Shown piece by piece: positions 21,406-30,996 of a stretch of DNA of 64,000 nt. The notes under the pieces were generated by a model. The model saw only the letters and a program-made list of their open reading frames with translations. It was not told the DNA's origin and ran no database searches. A program made the position numbers and the translations under genes. The stretch's first letter is position 1. Each line of letters begins with the position of its first letter. Source of the stretch: Shewanella ulleungensis (GTDB lineage: Bacteria > Pseudomonadota > Gammaproteobacteria > Enterobacterales > Shewanellaceae); contig NZ_BMQW01000001.1 in the NCBI RefSeq assembly GCF_014648315.1, positions 186,001-250,000 of the forward strand. The letters are read 5' to 3'.

Positions 21406-23442
21406 TTATTTTACGCGCATACCAGGCTGTGCGCCTTCATGTGGCTCTAAAATAAACAGGTCTTTACCACCAGGCCCGGCTGCTAATACCATACCTTCAG
21501 AGTCACCAAACTTCATTGTACGTGGAGCAAGGTTAGCGACCATCACAGTTAATTTGCCGACTAAATCCTCAGGAGCGTAGGCTGATTTTATTCCAGCAAA
21601 CACTTGTTTAGTCTCGCCGCCTAAATCGAGTTCAAGACGTAACAATTTATTGGCTTTTTCAATGTGTTCTGCTTTACTAATCCGCGCAATACGTAAATCA
21701 ATTTTAGCAAAGTCATCGAAGCTGATTTCAGGGCTAATAGGATCTTTTGCTAACTGATCTACCGCCTGTGTTGGCGCCGGCGCTTGAGTTACTTGCAGGT
21801 TTTCTTTAGACGAATCAATAATCGCTTCAATACTTTTCAGGTCAATACGCTGCATTAAAGCTTTGAATGGGGCGATTTCATGGCCAGATAAATCTTGAGC
21901 TAGATTTTCCCACGTTAAAGTCAGCTGCAAAAAGCCTTCAACATCTTGTGCCAGTTTAGGTAATACCGGTTTGAGGTAGGTCACCAAAATACGGAACAAG
22001 TTTAATGCATTACTGCAAACTTGATGTGCTTCTTCTTGCTTGTCGTCTAGCTTAACTAACTGCCATGGCGCAGCGTCAGCAACATAACCGTTTGCAATGT
22101 CGGCTAATGCCATAATTTCGCGCATGGCTTTACCAAATTCGCGAGTTTCGTAAAATTCGGCAATGGTTTCACTCTTAGCTAAAAACGTCTCAGTTAGGCT
22201 GGTATCAGCTACTTTAGCAAGCTTACCGTCAAAGCGTTTACTGATAAAACCCGCGGTACGTGAGGCAAGGTTAACCAGTTTACCGACTAGGTCAGAGTTA
22301 ACGCGCTGAGCAAAATCTTCTAGGTTTAAATCTAAGTCATCAATACGGCTATTAAGTTTTGCTGCATAATAATAACGTAAATATTCTGGGTCTAAATTAT
22401 CAAGGTAAGTACGCGCTTTAATAAACGTGCCCTTCGATTTTGACATCTTTGAACCGTTTACTGTGACATAACCGTGGGCATATACGCTGGTTGGCTTGCG
22501 AATACCTGCGCCTTCTAACATTGCTGGCCAGAACAAGCTGTGGAAGTAAACAATGTCTTTACCAATGAAATGGTAAACTTCAGCCGTAGAGTCAAGGCTC
22601 CAAAAGTCATCAAAGTTTAGGTCTTCACGTTTGTCACATAAGTTCTTAAACGACCCCATGTAACCGATAGGCGCATCTAACCAAACGTAAAAGAATTTAC
22701 CTGGTGCGTCTGGAATTTCAAAACCAAAGTAAGGTGCATCTCGCGAGATGTCCCATTGCTGTAAGCCTTGTTCAAACCATTCACCTAGTTTGTTGGCCAT
22801 TTCTTGTTGCAATGAACCCGATTGGATCCATTCTTTCAACATGCCTTCAAATGCAGGTAGGTCAAAAAAGAAATGCTCAGTGTCTTTCATTATCGGTGTT
22901 GCACCAGACACTGCAGATTTCGGATTAATCAAATCAGTTGTACTGTAGGTTGCACCGCAATTATCACAGTTGTCGCCATATTGGTCTTCAGACTTACATT
23001 TTGGGCAGGTGCCTTTAACAAAACGGTCTGGTAAAAACATGTTTTTTTCTGGGTCGTACAATTGCGAAATTGTTTTGGTTTTGATGTATCCACCATCACG
23101 TAGCTTAAGATAAATATCGTTTGCTAATGCGCGGTTTTCGTCGCTGTGAGTGCTGTGAAAATTATCAAATTGAATATTGAAGTCAGCGAAATCTTGTTGA
23201 TGCTCTTTTTGAACCTGAGCAATCATTTCTTCTGGTGTGATACCCATTTGCTGTGCTTTAAGCATGATTGGGGTACCATGGGCGTCATCTGCACAGATGT
23301 AATAGCACTCATGTCCGCGTAACTTTTGGAATCGCGACCAGATATCCGTTTGGATATATTCAAGCATGTGACCTAAATGGATCGGACCATTGGCATACGG
23401 TAAGGCACTTGTGACCAGTATTTTTCGCTGTGATGTCGTCAT
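21406..23442 (-). CDS. metG: methionine-tRNA ligase
   Basis: The 678-residue class I synthetase charges tRNA-Met and initiator tRNA. It has the HIGH-type motif [13 protein letters not shown] near residue 16, a zinc-binding knuckle [18 protein letters not shown] near 146, and KMSKSKG near 335. The C-terminal domain from about 575, starting [13 protein letters not shown], is the EMAP-II-like tRNA-binding and dimerisation domain. Length matches E. coli MetG (677). It is transcribed divergently from mrp. Confidence 0.98.
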   Translation of the reverse strand: MTTSQRKILVTSALPYANGPIHLGHMLEYIQTDIWSRFQKLRGHECYYICADDAHGTPIMLKAQQMGITPEEMIAQVQKEHQQDFADFNIQFDNFHSTHSDENRALANDIYLKLRDGGYIKTKTISQLYDPEKNMFLPDRFVKGTCPKCKSEDQYGDNCDNCGATYSTTDLINPKSAVSGATPIMKDTEHFFFDLPAFEGMLKEWIQSGSLQQEMANKLGEWFEQGLQQWDISRDAPYFGFEIPDAPGKFFYVWLDAPIGYMGSFKNLCDKREDLNFDDFWSLDSTAEVYHFIGKDIVYFHSLFWPAMLEGAGIRKPTSVYAHGYVTVNGSKMSKSKGTFIKARTYLDNLDPEYLRYYYAAKLNSRIDDLDLNLEDFAQRVNSDLVGKLVNLASRTAGFISKRFDGKLAKVADTSLTETFLAKSETIAEFYETREFGKAMREIMALADIANGYVADAAPWQLVKLDDKQEEAHQVCSNALNLFRILVTYLKPVLPKLAQDVEGFLQLTLTWENLAQDLSGHEIAPFKALMQRIDLKSIEAIIDSSKENLQVTQAPAPTQAVDQLAKDPISPEISFDDFAKIDLRIARISKAEHIEKANKLLRLELDLGGETKQVFAGIKSAYAPEDLVGKLTVMVANLAPRTMKFGDSEGMVLAAGPGGKDLFILEPHEGAQPGMRVK

Positions 23443-23579
23443 TTTGTCTCTATATCAATTTACACCAAAAATATGGCTCAATCCTAACTGATTGACTGAG
23501 ATTTTTCATCAAAACATGACTTAAAAAGTGTATTAATCACTATTTTTTTACCAAGTTCTGATACACTTGTAAAAATTTC

Positions 23580-24713
23580 ATGTTCGGAGCCGTGGTTTTG
23601 GTTAAATCGCATACAAATTATCAATTAAGTGACGAATTATTGTCACCAGTGTTAGATATTTTAGAGGCCTTTGTTGATCCTTATTTGAAAAAAGGCTTAG
23701 TCTCGGCAGAGTGCGTTACTGCACTATCAATATCTGACAAACGTTTACAACTCAGCTTAGTTTATCCTTATCCTTGCATGACCCAATATCGCGATACAGT
23801 GATGGCCATCACGAACCGTTTAGCGGTGTTAGATGCCATTGATGAAGTGGAGTGCGAAATTGACTTCCAGCCCCGAGTTTACTCAGCTTTACCCTCTATT
23901 GCTCCTATTCCAAATGTAAAGCAAGTTATTGCAATTGCCTCAGGTAAAGGTGGTGTGGGCAAATCAACAACTGCGGTAAATTTAGCGTTAGCACTAAAGG
24001 CTGAAGGCGCTGAAGTGGGCATACTCGATGCCGATATCTACGGTCCCTCTATTCCGCTCATGTTAGGTATTCCTAATTTCAGACCACAGTCTCCAGACGG
24101 TAAGCATATGACCGCGGCATTAGCTCACGGCATTTCAGCTCAATCAATTGGATTTATGCTCAGTGGCGATGAAGCGGCGGTATGGCGCGGCCCTATGGCA
24201 GCGGGTGCGTTAGCGCAATTATTGAATGAAACACAATGGCCCGAACTTGATTATTTGATTATCGATATGCCACCAGGAACTGGTGATATTCAGCTAACGT
24301 TATCGCAAAAGGTCCCTGTTAGCGGTGCTGTTATCGTTACTACTCCACAAGATATTGCCTTAGCAGACGCTAAAAAAGGCATTACCATGTTCGGTAAAGT
24401 GAATATCCCAGTATTGGGTATTATTGAGAACATGAGTTTTCACCTTTGTCCGGAATGTGGCCACAAAGAGCACCCATTTGGTACTCATGGTGGGAGCCAA
24501 ATCGCCCAAAAGTACAATGTGCCATTATTAGGTTCATTGCCACTGCATATCAATATTCGCGAATCTATGGATAACGGCACACCGAGCGTAGTCAGTGAGC
24601 CAGAAAGTGAAGTGTCAGGGATATATCGCGAAATTGCCCGTAAATTAGGCGCTGAATTAGCACTTCAACAAGTTACATCAACCGTAAAAATTAGCATATC
24701 AGACGACGAGTAA
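23580..24713 (+). CDS. apbC: iron-sulfur cluster carrier protein Mrp/ApbC
   Basis: A 377-residue P-loop ATPase of the Mrp/NBP35 family that binds and transfers Fe-S clusters. An N-terminal MIP18-like (DUF59) domain occupies about residues 15-105. The deviant Walker A is IAIASGKGGVGKST near 120, followed by GILDADIYGPSIP and IDMPPGTGD. The cluster-binding CxxC is in HLCPECGHKEH near 298. The start is uncertain: the ATG at 23580 has little upstream signal, while GGAG just inside it could serve a TTG at 23597. It is divergent from metG, as in E. coli, and is followed 9 bases later by udk. Confidence 0.92.
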   Translation: MFGAVVLVKSHTNYQLSDELLSPVLDILEAFVDPYLKKGLVSAECVTALSISDKRLQLSLVYPYPCMTQYRDTVMAITNRLAVLDAIDEVECEIDFQPRVYSALPSIAPIPNVKQVIAIASGKGGVGKSTTAVNLALALKAEGAEVGILDADIYGPSIPLMLGIPNFRPQSPDGKHMTAALAHGISAQSIGFMLSGDEAAVWRGPMAAGALAQLLNETQWPELDYLIIDMPPGTGDIQLTLSQKVPVSGAVIVTTPQDIALADAKKGITMFGKVNIPVLGIIENMSFHLCPECGHKEHPFGTHGGSQIAQKYNVPLLGSLPLHINIRESMDNGTPSVVSEPESEVSGIYREIARKLGAELALQQVTSTVKISISDDE

Positions 24714-24722
24714 GGTTAAGAG

Positions 24723-25361
24723 ATGAATTCTCAGCAGTGTGTCATTATTGGGATCGCCGGTGCGTCGGCTTCGGGTAAAAGTTTAATTGCCAAAACCATA
24801 TTTGAAGAGTTGTGCAGCGACCTAGGTACAAATCAAATTGGTGTGATTAACGAAGATGCCTACTATCGTGATCAAAGTCATATGACCATGGATGAACGGG
24901 TTAAAACAAACTATGACCATCCTAAAGCGTTAGACCATCAGTTATTAGCGACACATTTAACGCAACTCAAACAAGGTGAAGCTGTTCATATTCCTTGTTA
25001 TAGCTATACAGAGCATACTCGCACTAGCGAAACTCTTGTCATGCAACCTAAGAAAGTGATTATTTTAGAAGGGATTTTATTATTAACAGATCCTAAATTA
25101 CGTGATTTAATGGATGCTACTGTATTTATGGATACGCCTCTGGACATTTGTTTTTTGCGTCGATTGACACGTGATGTCGCAGAGCGCGGCAGAACCATGG
25201 AGTCTGTTATCTCTCAATACAAGCGCACAGTTCGTCCAATGTTTTTACAATTTATTGAACCATCAAAACAATATGCCGACATTATCGTGCCTCGTGGCGG
25301 TAAAAACCGTATTGCGACTGATATTTTAAAAGCTAGAATTCAGCATTTGTTGGCTAAGTAA
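24723..25361 (+). CDS. udk: uridine kinase
   Basis: Udk phosphorylates uridine and cytidine with GTP or ATP in pyrimidine salvage. The 212 residues include the P-loop [11 protein letters not shown] at the N-terminus, [12 protein letters not shown] near 47, the [11 protein letters not shown] segment, and [20 protein letters not shown] near 150. Length and pattern match E. coli Udk. It lies 24 bases upstream of dcd in a pyrimidine-related run. Confidence 0.97.
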   Translation: MNSQQCVIIGIAGASASGKSLIAKTIFEELCSDLGTNQIGVINEDAYYRDQSHMTMDERVKTNYDHPKALDHQLLATHLTQLKQGEAVHIPCYSYTEHTRTSETLVMQPKKVIILEGILLLTDPKLRDLMDATVFMDTPLDICFLRRLTRDVAERGRTMESVISQYKRTVRPMFLQFIEPSKQYADIIVPRGGKNRIATDILKARIQHLLAK

Positions 25362-25384
25362 CCGTTTCAAGGAGAGGGTGTTGC

Positions 25385-25969
25385 ATGCGTTTAACTGATA
25401 TTGAAATTGAACAGTGTTTAGACAATGGCACCATTGTTATTGAACCTCGCCCTAGCATTGAGGCCATTTCTGGTGTCAGTGTTGATGTACGTTTAGGTAG
25501 CCAATTTCGAGTATTTAAAGACCATACAGCACCTTATATCGATTTAAGTGGTCCAAGTGCAGAAATGCAATTGGCATTAGATCGTGTCATGAGTGATAAA
25601 ATTGAGATTGCTGAAAATGAAGCCTTTTTTCTTCATCCTGGTGAACTAGCGCTGGCTGTAACGTTAGAAAGTGTCACTCTGCCTGCCGACATCGTCGGCT
25701 GGTTAGATGGTCGCTCTTCTTTAGCGCGTTTGGGTTTAATGGTGCATGTTACCGCGCACCGCATTGACCCAGGCTGGCAAGGAAAAATCGTTTTAGAATG
25801 CTATAACAGTGGTAAGTTACCATTAGCATTGCGCCCAGGAATGACTATTGGTGCCCTGAATTTTGAACGCTTAAGCTCTGCAGTTGCGCGTCCTTATAAC
25901 ACTCGCAAGAGTGCAAAATATAAAGATCAGCAAGAAGCCATAGCAAGCCGGATCAGCCAGGACAAATAA
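25385..25969 (+). CDS. dcd: dCTP deaminase
   Basis: Dcd converts dCTP to dUTP, the main source of dUMP for thymidylate in enteric-type bacteria. The 194-residue trimeric enzyme starts [15 protein letters not shown], shows [15 protein letters not shown], the active-site block [34 protein letters not shown] with the catalytic glutamate, and the C-terminal GALNFE motif. AAGGAG precedes the ATG. Its stop overlaps the pabC start by one base (TAATG), suggesting translational coupling. Confidence 0.97.
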   Translation: MRLTDIEIEQCLDNGTIVIEPRPSIEAISGVSVDVRLGSQFRVFKDHTAPYIDLSGPSAEMQLALDRVMSDKIEIAENEAFFLHPGELALAVTLESVTLPADIVGWLDGRSSLARLGLMVHVTAHRIDPGWQGKIVLECYNSGKLPLALRPGMTIGALNFERLSSAVARPYNTRKSAKYKDQQEAIASRISQDK

Positions 25970-26802
25970 TGGCGTTGGTTTGGGTTAACCAAGTAAAACA
26001 AGGCACCATAAGTCCTTTTGACCGAGGACTGGCTTATGGTGATGGTGTTTTTGCGACAATGCGTACCGCTTCTGCCCATCAGGCAGCGGCGGTTTTGTTT
26101 TTGGATTATCACCTACAACGCTTACATCAAAGTTGTCAGCGAATAGGTATTCAATGGCAAGCAAGTCAACCACTTGTTGATCAACTCAACTTATTAGCTA
26201 CCACCTACCCAAATCACTGTATCAAGCTTTTACTTACTAGAGGTGAAGGTGGGAGAGGTTACCAAGCTCCTGATATCGCCAATGTCACCGAAGTGGTTTC
26301 TGTACACGCAATTCCTAGCCATTATCTTCATTGGCAACAACACGGCATAGCGTTGGCATTATCACCGATTACACTTGCTCGTCAGCCTTTACTTGCAGGG
26401 GTTAAACACCTTAATAGGCTTGAGCAAGTGTTAATAAAGTCTCAACCATTAATCGCTAATACCCAAGATTGGTTGGTATGTGACACTGATGGTTGGGTCA
26501 TTGAATCCTCGATGGCGAATATTTTTGCCATCAAGCAAGGCAAGGTTTTTACCCCTGCAATAACTCATGCAGGCGTTAGCGGTGTTATGCGTGAACAAAT
26601 GATAGACCGTCTGTTACAAGAGGGCGTGTCTGTTACCGCACAAGCGATGCGATATGACGATATTTGCAGCGCGGATCATATTTTTATTACAAACAGTTTA
26701 TTTGGTGTTGTAGATGTTAACACCATTGACCAATTTCAATTTAGCCGTTGGACGCACACATCGCGATTCAGGCAAGTTCTGAGTGTAAATTTATCATCAT
26801 GA
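25969..26802 (+). CDS. pabC: aminodeoxychorismate lyase
   Basis: PabC releases pyruvate from 4-amino-4-deoxychorismate to make p-aminobenzoate for folate. The 277-residue PLP fold-type IV protein has FDRGLAYGDGVFATMR near residue 18, the catalytic PLP lysine in AGVKHLNRLEQVL near 146, and the ESSMANIFAIK block near 180. Its stop codon overlaps the mltG start (ATGA). The pabC-mltG-tmk-holB order is conserved in gammaproteobacteria. Confidence 0.95.
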   Translation: MALVWVNQVKQGTISPFDRGLAYGDGVFATMRTASAHQAAAVLFLDYHLQRLHQSCQRIGIQWQASQPLVDQLNLLATTYPNHCIKLLLTRGEGGRGYQAPDIANVTEVVSVHAIPSHYLHWQQHGIALALSPITLARQPLLAGVKHLNRLEQVLIKSQPLIANTQDWLVCDTDGWVIESSMANIFAIKQGKVFTPAITHAGVSGVMREQMIDRLLQEGVSVTAQAMRYDDICSADHIFITNSLFGVVDVNTIDQFQFSRWTHTSRFRQVLSVNLSS

Positions 26803-27812
26803 AAAAAACAATAACAACAAGATTACTCGCAAGTTTAATTCCGTTATTTGCGGTGTTTTGTATCAGCGGATATTGGTTTGCTACAGACTTATTTTCATTT
26901 CAAAAGCAGCCATTACTCATCAGTGAGATACAACCTTTAGATGTCGCCGCTGGTACGTCTGTGATTAAACTTGCACAGCAACTTGAACAACAAGGGCTGA
27001 TTGTTGACAGTTGGAAGGTGAAATACCTAGTGAAACTTGAGCCTAAATTAGCCAGTATCAAAACGGGTTATTATCAATTAATTCCCGGGGATACGTTAGA
27101 GAGTGTATTCAAACGATTACGATTAGGCCAAGAGGCGGTGTTTACTGTCACACTCATTGAAGGTAAATCCATTAAAGAATGGCAACAAGCATTAGCCAAA
27201 AGCGAACATTTAGTGCTAGGAACCGATGACTTTAATCAAGTGCTTTTAGCCAACGGTGATGATTCAGGTTTGCCAGAAGGTAAGTTCTATCCTGAAACGT
27301 TTCATTACCATGCCGATGACAATGTACAAGGGATCTTGCAACGTAGTTATGACATGATGAAAATGAGCCTTAAACAAGCATGGGATGGACGAGATGAAGA
27401 TCTTGCCTTAACGTCGCCTTACGAGTTGCTGATCATCGCTTCAATTATCGAAAAAGAAACCGGCAAGCCAGAAGAGCGAGATTGGGTTTCTGCTGTGTTT
27501 AATAATCGTCTCAAAATTGGCATGCGTTTACAAACAGATCCAACAGTAATTTATGGTATGGGCGAGCGCTACAAAGGTAATATTACCCGTAAAGATTTAC
27601 GGGAAACAACCGCATTTAATACCTACAAAATAGACGGATTACCGCCAACGCCGATCGCCGCGCCAAGTCGTGCATCATTATTTGCCGCGGCCAATCCAGC
27701 TAAAGTGGATTATTTATATTTTGTCTCGCGCAATGATGGTAGCCATGTATTTTCAGCAACCCTAAAAGCCCATAACCGCGCAGTAAACGAATTTCAGAGA
27801 AAGAAAAAATGA
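26799..27812 (+). CDS. mltG: endolytic murein transglycosylase MltG
   Basis: MltG (YceG) cleaves nascent glycan strands and acts as a terminase of peptidoglycan synthesis. The 337-residue protein has one N-terminal membrane anchor (residues about 9-29), a LysM-like subdomain near 45-110, and the YceG core. The catalytic glutamate lies in [22 protein letters not shown] near residue 220. Further family blocks are [15 protein letters not shown] and [16 protein letters not shown]. The longer frame starts inside pabC; the ATG at 26799 overlapping the pabC stop is clearly preferred. Confidence 0.96.
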   Translation: MKKTITTRLLASLIPLFAVFCISGYWFATDLFSFQKQPLLISEIQPLDVAAGTSVIKLAQQLEQQGLIVDSWKVKYLVKLEPKLASIKTGYYQLIPGDTLESVFKRLRLGQEAVFTVTLIEGKSIKEWQQALAKSEHLVLGTDDFNQVLLANGDDSGLPEGKFYPETFHYHADDNVQGILQRSYDMMKMSLKQAWDGRDEDLALTSPYELLIIASIIEKETGKPEERDWVSAVFNNRLKIGMRLQTDPTVIYGMGERYKGNITRKDLRETTAFNTYKIDGLPPTPIAAPSRASLFAAANPAKVDYLYFVSRNDGSHVFSATLKAHNRAVNEFQRKKK

Positions 27813-28456
27813 TTAGCGAAACAGGTAAGTTTATCGTTATTGAAGGTCTTGAAGGTGCTGGGAAGTCAAGTGCTATCACGTTAGTTAACGATTTAATTAA
27901 ACAACATACAGGCCATGCGCCTGTGTGTACCCGTGAGCCAGGTGGTACGCCATTGGCTGAAAAAATGCGTGATCTGGTTAAAATTGCAGATGAAACCGAT
28001 CCATTGTGCGACGAAGCAGAGTGTTTACTCATTTACGCAGCTCGCTCGCAACTGATTGCTAATGTGATTAAACCTGCGCTTGCTAAAGGACAATGGGTGC
28101 TGGGTGATCGCCATAATTTATCGTCACTTGCTTATCAAGGTGGCGGCCGTGGTTTGATGCCGCTAGTGAAAGCGGTCAGTGATGCTTGTTTAGCTGGCTT
28201 TACGCCAAATTTAACCTTGTATTTAGACATCGAGCCGAAACTTGGTTTAACTCGTGCAGCAAAACGTGGCGAGTTAGACAGAATTGAGCAACAAGCTATC
28301 GACTTTTTTGAGCGTGCAAGGCAAACCTATTTGCAACTCGCATCGCAAGATGACAGCATCGTGGTGATTGATGCAAGCCAAACCATGGATAAAGTTCATC
28401 AAGATATTCGCAGTCAATTGTTACAGCGTTTGCCTTTATTGCACAATAAAGATTAG
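27809..28456 (+). CDS. tmk: thymidylate kinase
   Basis: Tmk phosphorylates dTMP to dTDP. The 215 residues show the P-loop [11 protein letters not shown] near residue 12, the DR(Y/H) motif in [18 protein letters not shown] near 98, and the lid region. The start overlaps the mltG stop (ATGA). It functionally follows dcd in the thymidine nucleotide pathway encoded four genes upstream. Confidence 0.97.
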   Translation: MISETGKFIVIEGLEGAGKSSAITLVNDLIKQHTGHAPVCTREPGGTPLAEKMRDLVKIADETDPLCDEAECLLIYAARSQLIANVIKPALAKGQWVLGDRHNLSSLAYQGGGRGLMPLVKAVSDACLAGFTPNLTLYLDIEPKLGLTRAAKRGELDRIEQQAIDFFERARQTYLQLASQDDSIVVIDASQTMDKVHQDIRSQLLQRLPLLHNKD

Positions 28457-28482
28457 CGGATATTACTAAGGACTATGCTGAA

Positions 28483-29475
28483 ATGAGCAATTATCAACTG
28501 ACGCAATTACCGTGGTTATCTGATGCCCATCAAGGTTTTGTTGATGTGCATTATCGCGGTAAAAGCAGCCACGCTCATTTATTGAGTGTTGATAGTGCCC
28601 TAGGTGGCATAGTGCTTGCTAATTCCTGTGCACAAACAGTGTTATGTCAACAATTAACACCTGTCGGGGCTTGTGGTCAGTGTAAGAGTTGCTTGTTATT
28701 ACACTCAGGTACCCACCCTGATTTGCACGTTATCGAGCCTGATGGCAATCAAATTAAAGTTGATCAAATTCGTCAACTTTGTCAATCGCTAACGCAAACC
28801 GCACAACAAGGTGGGGCAAGGGTGGCTGTAATCACTCATGCAGAGCGATTGAATATTGCGGCAGCTAACGCACTTTTAAAAACCTTAGAAGAGCCCGGTG
28901 ATGGCGTGGTGCTGATTTTACAAACCAACCGTAAATCGCAGTTGCTCCCCACGATTACTAGTCGTTGCCAAGCTTTAGTATTTATCGAACCACAAAAAGC
29001 TGATATTCAACAATGGTTAGCAGAGCAAGATTTGTTACCCGCGCCAAATGCACAAGGTAAAATTCATGATGTAACTTGGTGTATTAACGTTGTCGGTGGT
29101 CCTTTGTCTTTGGCCAACAGCTTACGCAGTAAACATTATCAGCAGTTACTGGCATATCGTCAAGATTGGGCTCAAAGTCTAAAAACCGGACATTTATGTA
29201 ATAGTCTCTTAGGCTTGACGGAACAACAAATTGTTGATGCACTTAATGTTTTGTATTTGTACTTACGCCAATATGTGTTAAAAAGTAATAGTAAGATTCA
29301 ATTACAAACTCAAGCAAGTGACTCGAAGCAATTGAATCCATTGGTGCAAGCCAAGTTATTAGAACTTGCAGGGCGCATAATGCAAATGTGCCAAAAGCTG
29401 GAAACAATGCCAAGTGTGAATACCCAAGCGTTGTGTCAACAATATGTCTTAGCTTTTAAACAATTAACACATTGA
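28483..29475 (+). CDS. holB: DNA polymerase III subunit delta'
   Basis: HolB is the stator subunit of the clamp loader that opens the beta ring. The 330-residue AAA+ protein has a degenerate Walker A region, as is normal for delta', a zinc module CGQCKSCLLLHSGTHPDL near 66, the VDQIRQL segment and the AANALLKTLEEPGDGVVLIL block (SRC motif region ITSRCQ near 165). The C-terminal collar domain is present. Confidence 0.93.
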   Translation: MSNYQLTQLPWLSDAHQGFVDVHYRGKSSHAHLLSVDSALGGIVLANSCAQTVLCQQLTPVGACGQCKSCLLLHSGTHPDLHVIEPDGNQIKVDQIRQLCQSLTQTAQQGGARVAVITHAERLNIAAANALLKTLEEPGDGVVLILQTNRKSQLLPTITSRCQALVFIEPQKADIQQWLAEQDLLPAPNAQGKIHDVTWCINVVGGPLSLANSLRSKHYQQLLAYRQDWAQSLKTGHLCNSLLGLTEQQIVDALNVLYLYLRQYVLKSNSKIQLQTQASDSKQLNPLVQAKLLELAGRIMQMCQKLETMPSVNTQALCQQYVLAFKQLTH

Positions 29476-29510
29476 TTAGCTAAGTTTAATATCAACATTT
29501 TACTGAAAGA

Positions 29511-29849
29511 ATGCATTCATATATGGTTGATCTTGTAGTTAACTACGATACATTACACAAGCTTTATCGTGCTTATATGCCGTTTATTAAACCGGCTGGC
29601 TTATTCATTGCGACCTCTGAAAGCCATTTTTTAGGACAAGAGCTAACAATTTCATATCGGTTGCCAAATGCTACACAAGCCAATGAATTTAAAGGTACAG
29701 TGGTGTGGATTAACCCCATTGGTGCTTCAGGCGGACGTCCTGCGGGTATTGGTGTTAAAATTAAATCTGATGTTGAAAGCCATAAACACCATATTGAAAA
29801 ACTTTTATCGAGCGAACTGTCCTCGAGTGATTTGACCTGCACCATGTAG
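29511..29849 (+). CDS. pilZ: PilZ domain protein (type IV pilus-type)
   Basis: A 112-residue single-domain protein with the PilZ fold. It occupies the holB-pilZ-tatD position where the type IV pilus biogenesis protein PilZ is found in Pseudomonas and relatives. GLFIATSESHFLGQELTISYRLP and VVWINPIGASGGRPAGIGVKI are the beta-barrel strands. The RxxxR and DxSxxG c-di-GMP-binding motifs are not visible, consistent with PilZ proteins that do not bind the nucleotide. The start could be the ATG at 29523 rather than 29511; neither has a strong ribosome binding site. Confidence 0.85.
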   Translation: MHSYMVDLVVNYDTLHKLYRAYMPFIKPAGLFIATSESHFLGQELTISYRLPNATQANEFKGTVVWINPIGASGGRPAGIGVKIKSDVESHKHHIEKLLSSELSSSDLTCTM

Positions 29850-29904
29850 CTAGGTATTCTTGCACACCTGATTTAGTTACTGACATCGTTGTGAAAGAAT
29901 ACCC

Positions 29905-30693
29905 ATGTTAATTGATTCCCATTGCCACCTTGACCGCTTAAAAGCGGCTCCTGATACAGCAAGCCTTCACACTATTATGGATAACGCTAAAGCCCAAGGC
30001 GTTGACTATTTATTATGTGTTAACGTTCGTCAGCAAGGCTTTGAAGCCATGCGAGACAAAGTAGCAGCATTTAATAATGTGTTTCTCTCTTCGGGCGTAC
30101 ATCCTCTTGATGTGCAGGAAGGTTTAATTATTGAAGACATTAAACGATTTGCAACCGATCCCCGTGTAGTAGCCATTGGTGAAACTGGTTTAGATTATTT
30201 CTATTCTAATGACACCAAGACATTGCAACAGCAATGTTTTGAACAACAAATTGCCTTAGCCGTTGAAGTGAGTAAACCATTAATCGTCCATACTCGAGAC
30301 GCACGTGAAGACACGATTAATATGCTTAAAGCCGGTAATGCTGATAAAGTCGGTGGCGTATTACATTGCTTTACTGAAAACTGGGAAATGGCCAAAGCGG
30401 CAATCGATTTAGGTTTTTATATTTCAGTTTCAGGTATTGTGACGTTCAAAAATGCTGGGGAATTACGTAGTGTTATCCGCCAAGTGCCAAAAGATAGGTT
30501 ATTGGTTGAAACTGACTCACCTTATTTAGCGCCAGTGCCGCATCGTGGTCAAGAAAATCAACCTGCATATGTACGTGATGTCGCTGAGTTTGTTGCTGAG
30601 TTACGCGGTGAAAAATTTGACGAATTAGCACAATACACTACAGATAACTTTTTCAATTTATTTAAAGATGCGGCTAAATTAATCGGTCGATAG
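29905..30693 (+). CDS. TatD-family metal-dependent hydrolase (YcfH type)
   Basis: A 262-residue TIM-barrel hydrolase of the TatD DNase family. Metal ligands are visible in LIDSHCHLD at the start, GETGLDYFYS near 96, the VHTRDAR and HCFTEN histidines, and ETDSPYLAPVPHRG near 202. TatD relatives have 3'-5' exonuclease or D-tyrosyl-tRNA-related activities; E. coli YcfH is not well characterised. It is the last gene of the pabC-to-tatD run, as YcfH is in E. coli after holB. No plus-strand terminator was seen after it; the hairpin 25 bases downstream is oriented for the opposite strand. Confidence 0.9.
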   Translation: MLIDSHCHLDRLKAAPDTASLHTIMDNAKAQGVDYLLCVNVRQQGFEAMRDKVAAFNNVFLSSGVHPLDVQEGLIIEDIKRFATDPRVVAIGETGLDYFYSNDTKTLQQQCFEQQIALAVEVSKPLIVHTRDAREDTINMLKAGNADKVGGVLHCFTENWEMAKAAIDLGFYISVSGIVTFKNAGELRSVIRQVPKDRLLVETDSPYLAPVPHRGQENQPAYVRDVAEFVAELRGEKFDELAQYTTDNFFNLFKDAAKLIGR

Positions 30694-30708
30694 TGACTTA
30701 TTGCAGAT

Positions 30709-30742
30709 AAAAAAAGACCCAAAACTATCCAATTGTTTTGGG
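30709..30742 (-). terminator. minus-strand intrinsic terminator of candidate small RNA
   Basis: Read on the minus strand, CCCAAAAC-N9-GTTTTGGG is followed by TCTTTTTTTAT. There is no T tract on the plus-strand side, so it does not end tatD. It ends either the candidate small RNA or a long rsmF 3' end. Confidence 0.85.
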
Positions 30743-30894
30743 CCTAGGGAAAGGGCTCAATTAAGAGCCTTGCGCTACTGTTGAGGCCTTTCATTGGCGG
30801 TGTGTCGTAAACCTATAACCATACAATATTGAATAACTTCAAAGTGGTTTACTCTACCTGCACATATTGAAATGCCAAATTCTCAATGTCGATA
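30709..30894 (-). ncRNA. candidate structured small RNA between tatD and rsmF
   Basis: On the minus strand a promoter-like pair, TTGTGC (30925-30930) and a perfect TATAAT (30901-30906) with 18-base spacing, is followed about 185 bases later by an intrinsic terminator. Between them the predicted transcript has no open frame of note but contains pairable arms: GTAAACC with GGTTTAC enclosing about 33 bases, GGCCT with AGGCC enclosing an inner GGCTC-TTAATT-GAGCC hairpin, then the terminator stem. I cannot match it to 6S, Spot 42, GcvB, RyhB or another RNA I know. The alternative is an unusually long 3' untranslated region of rsmF. Confidence 0.55.
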
Positions 30895-30900
30895 AAATAA

Positions 30901-30930
30901 ATTATAGTCACGCTTGTTTATTTTGCACAA
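30901..30930 (-). promoter_or_regulatory. sigma-70-type promoter for candidate small RNA
   Basis: TATAAT at 30901-30906 and TTGTGC at 30925-30930, both read on the minus strand, are separated by 18 bases. The predicted start of transcription is near 30894. The -10 box is perfect; the -35 box matches TTGACA at four of six positions. Confidence 0.55.
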
Positions 30931-30996
30931 AAGTCACGTAAATATTTTCTCAATTTTTATCTGGAACAGTACCAACACTCTCATAATTTAACATGG

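Noticed and set aside
30709..30742. Terminator for tatD
   Set aside because: The T tract is on the minus strand only; the plus-strand side continues GGCCTAGGG.
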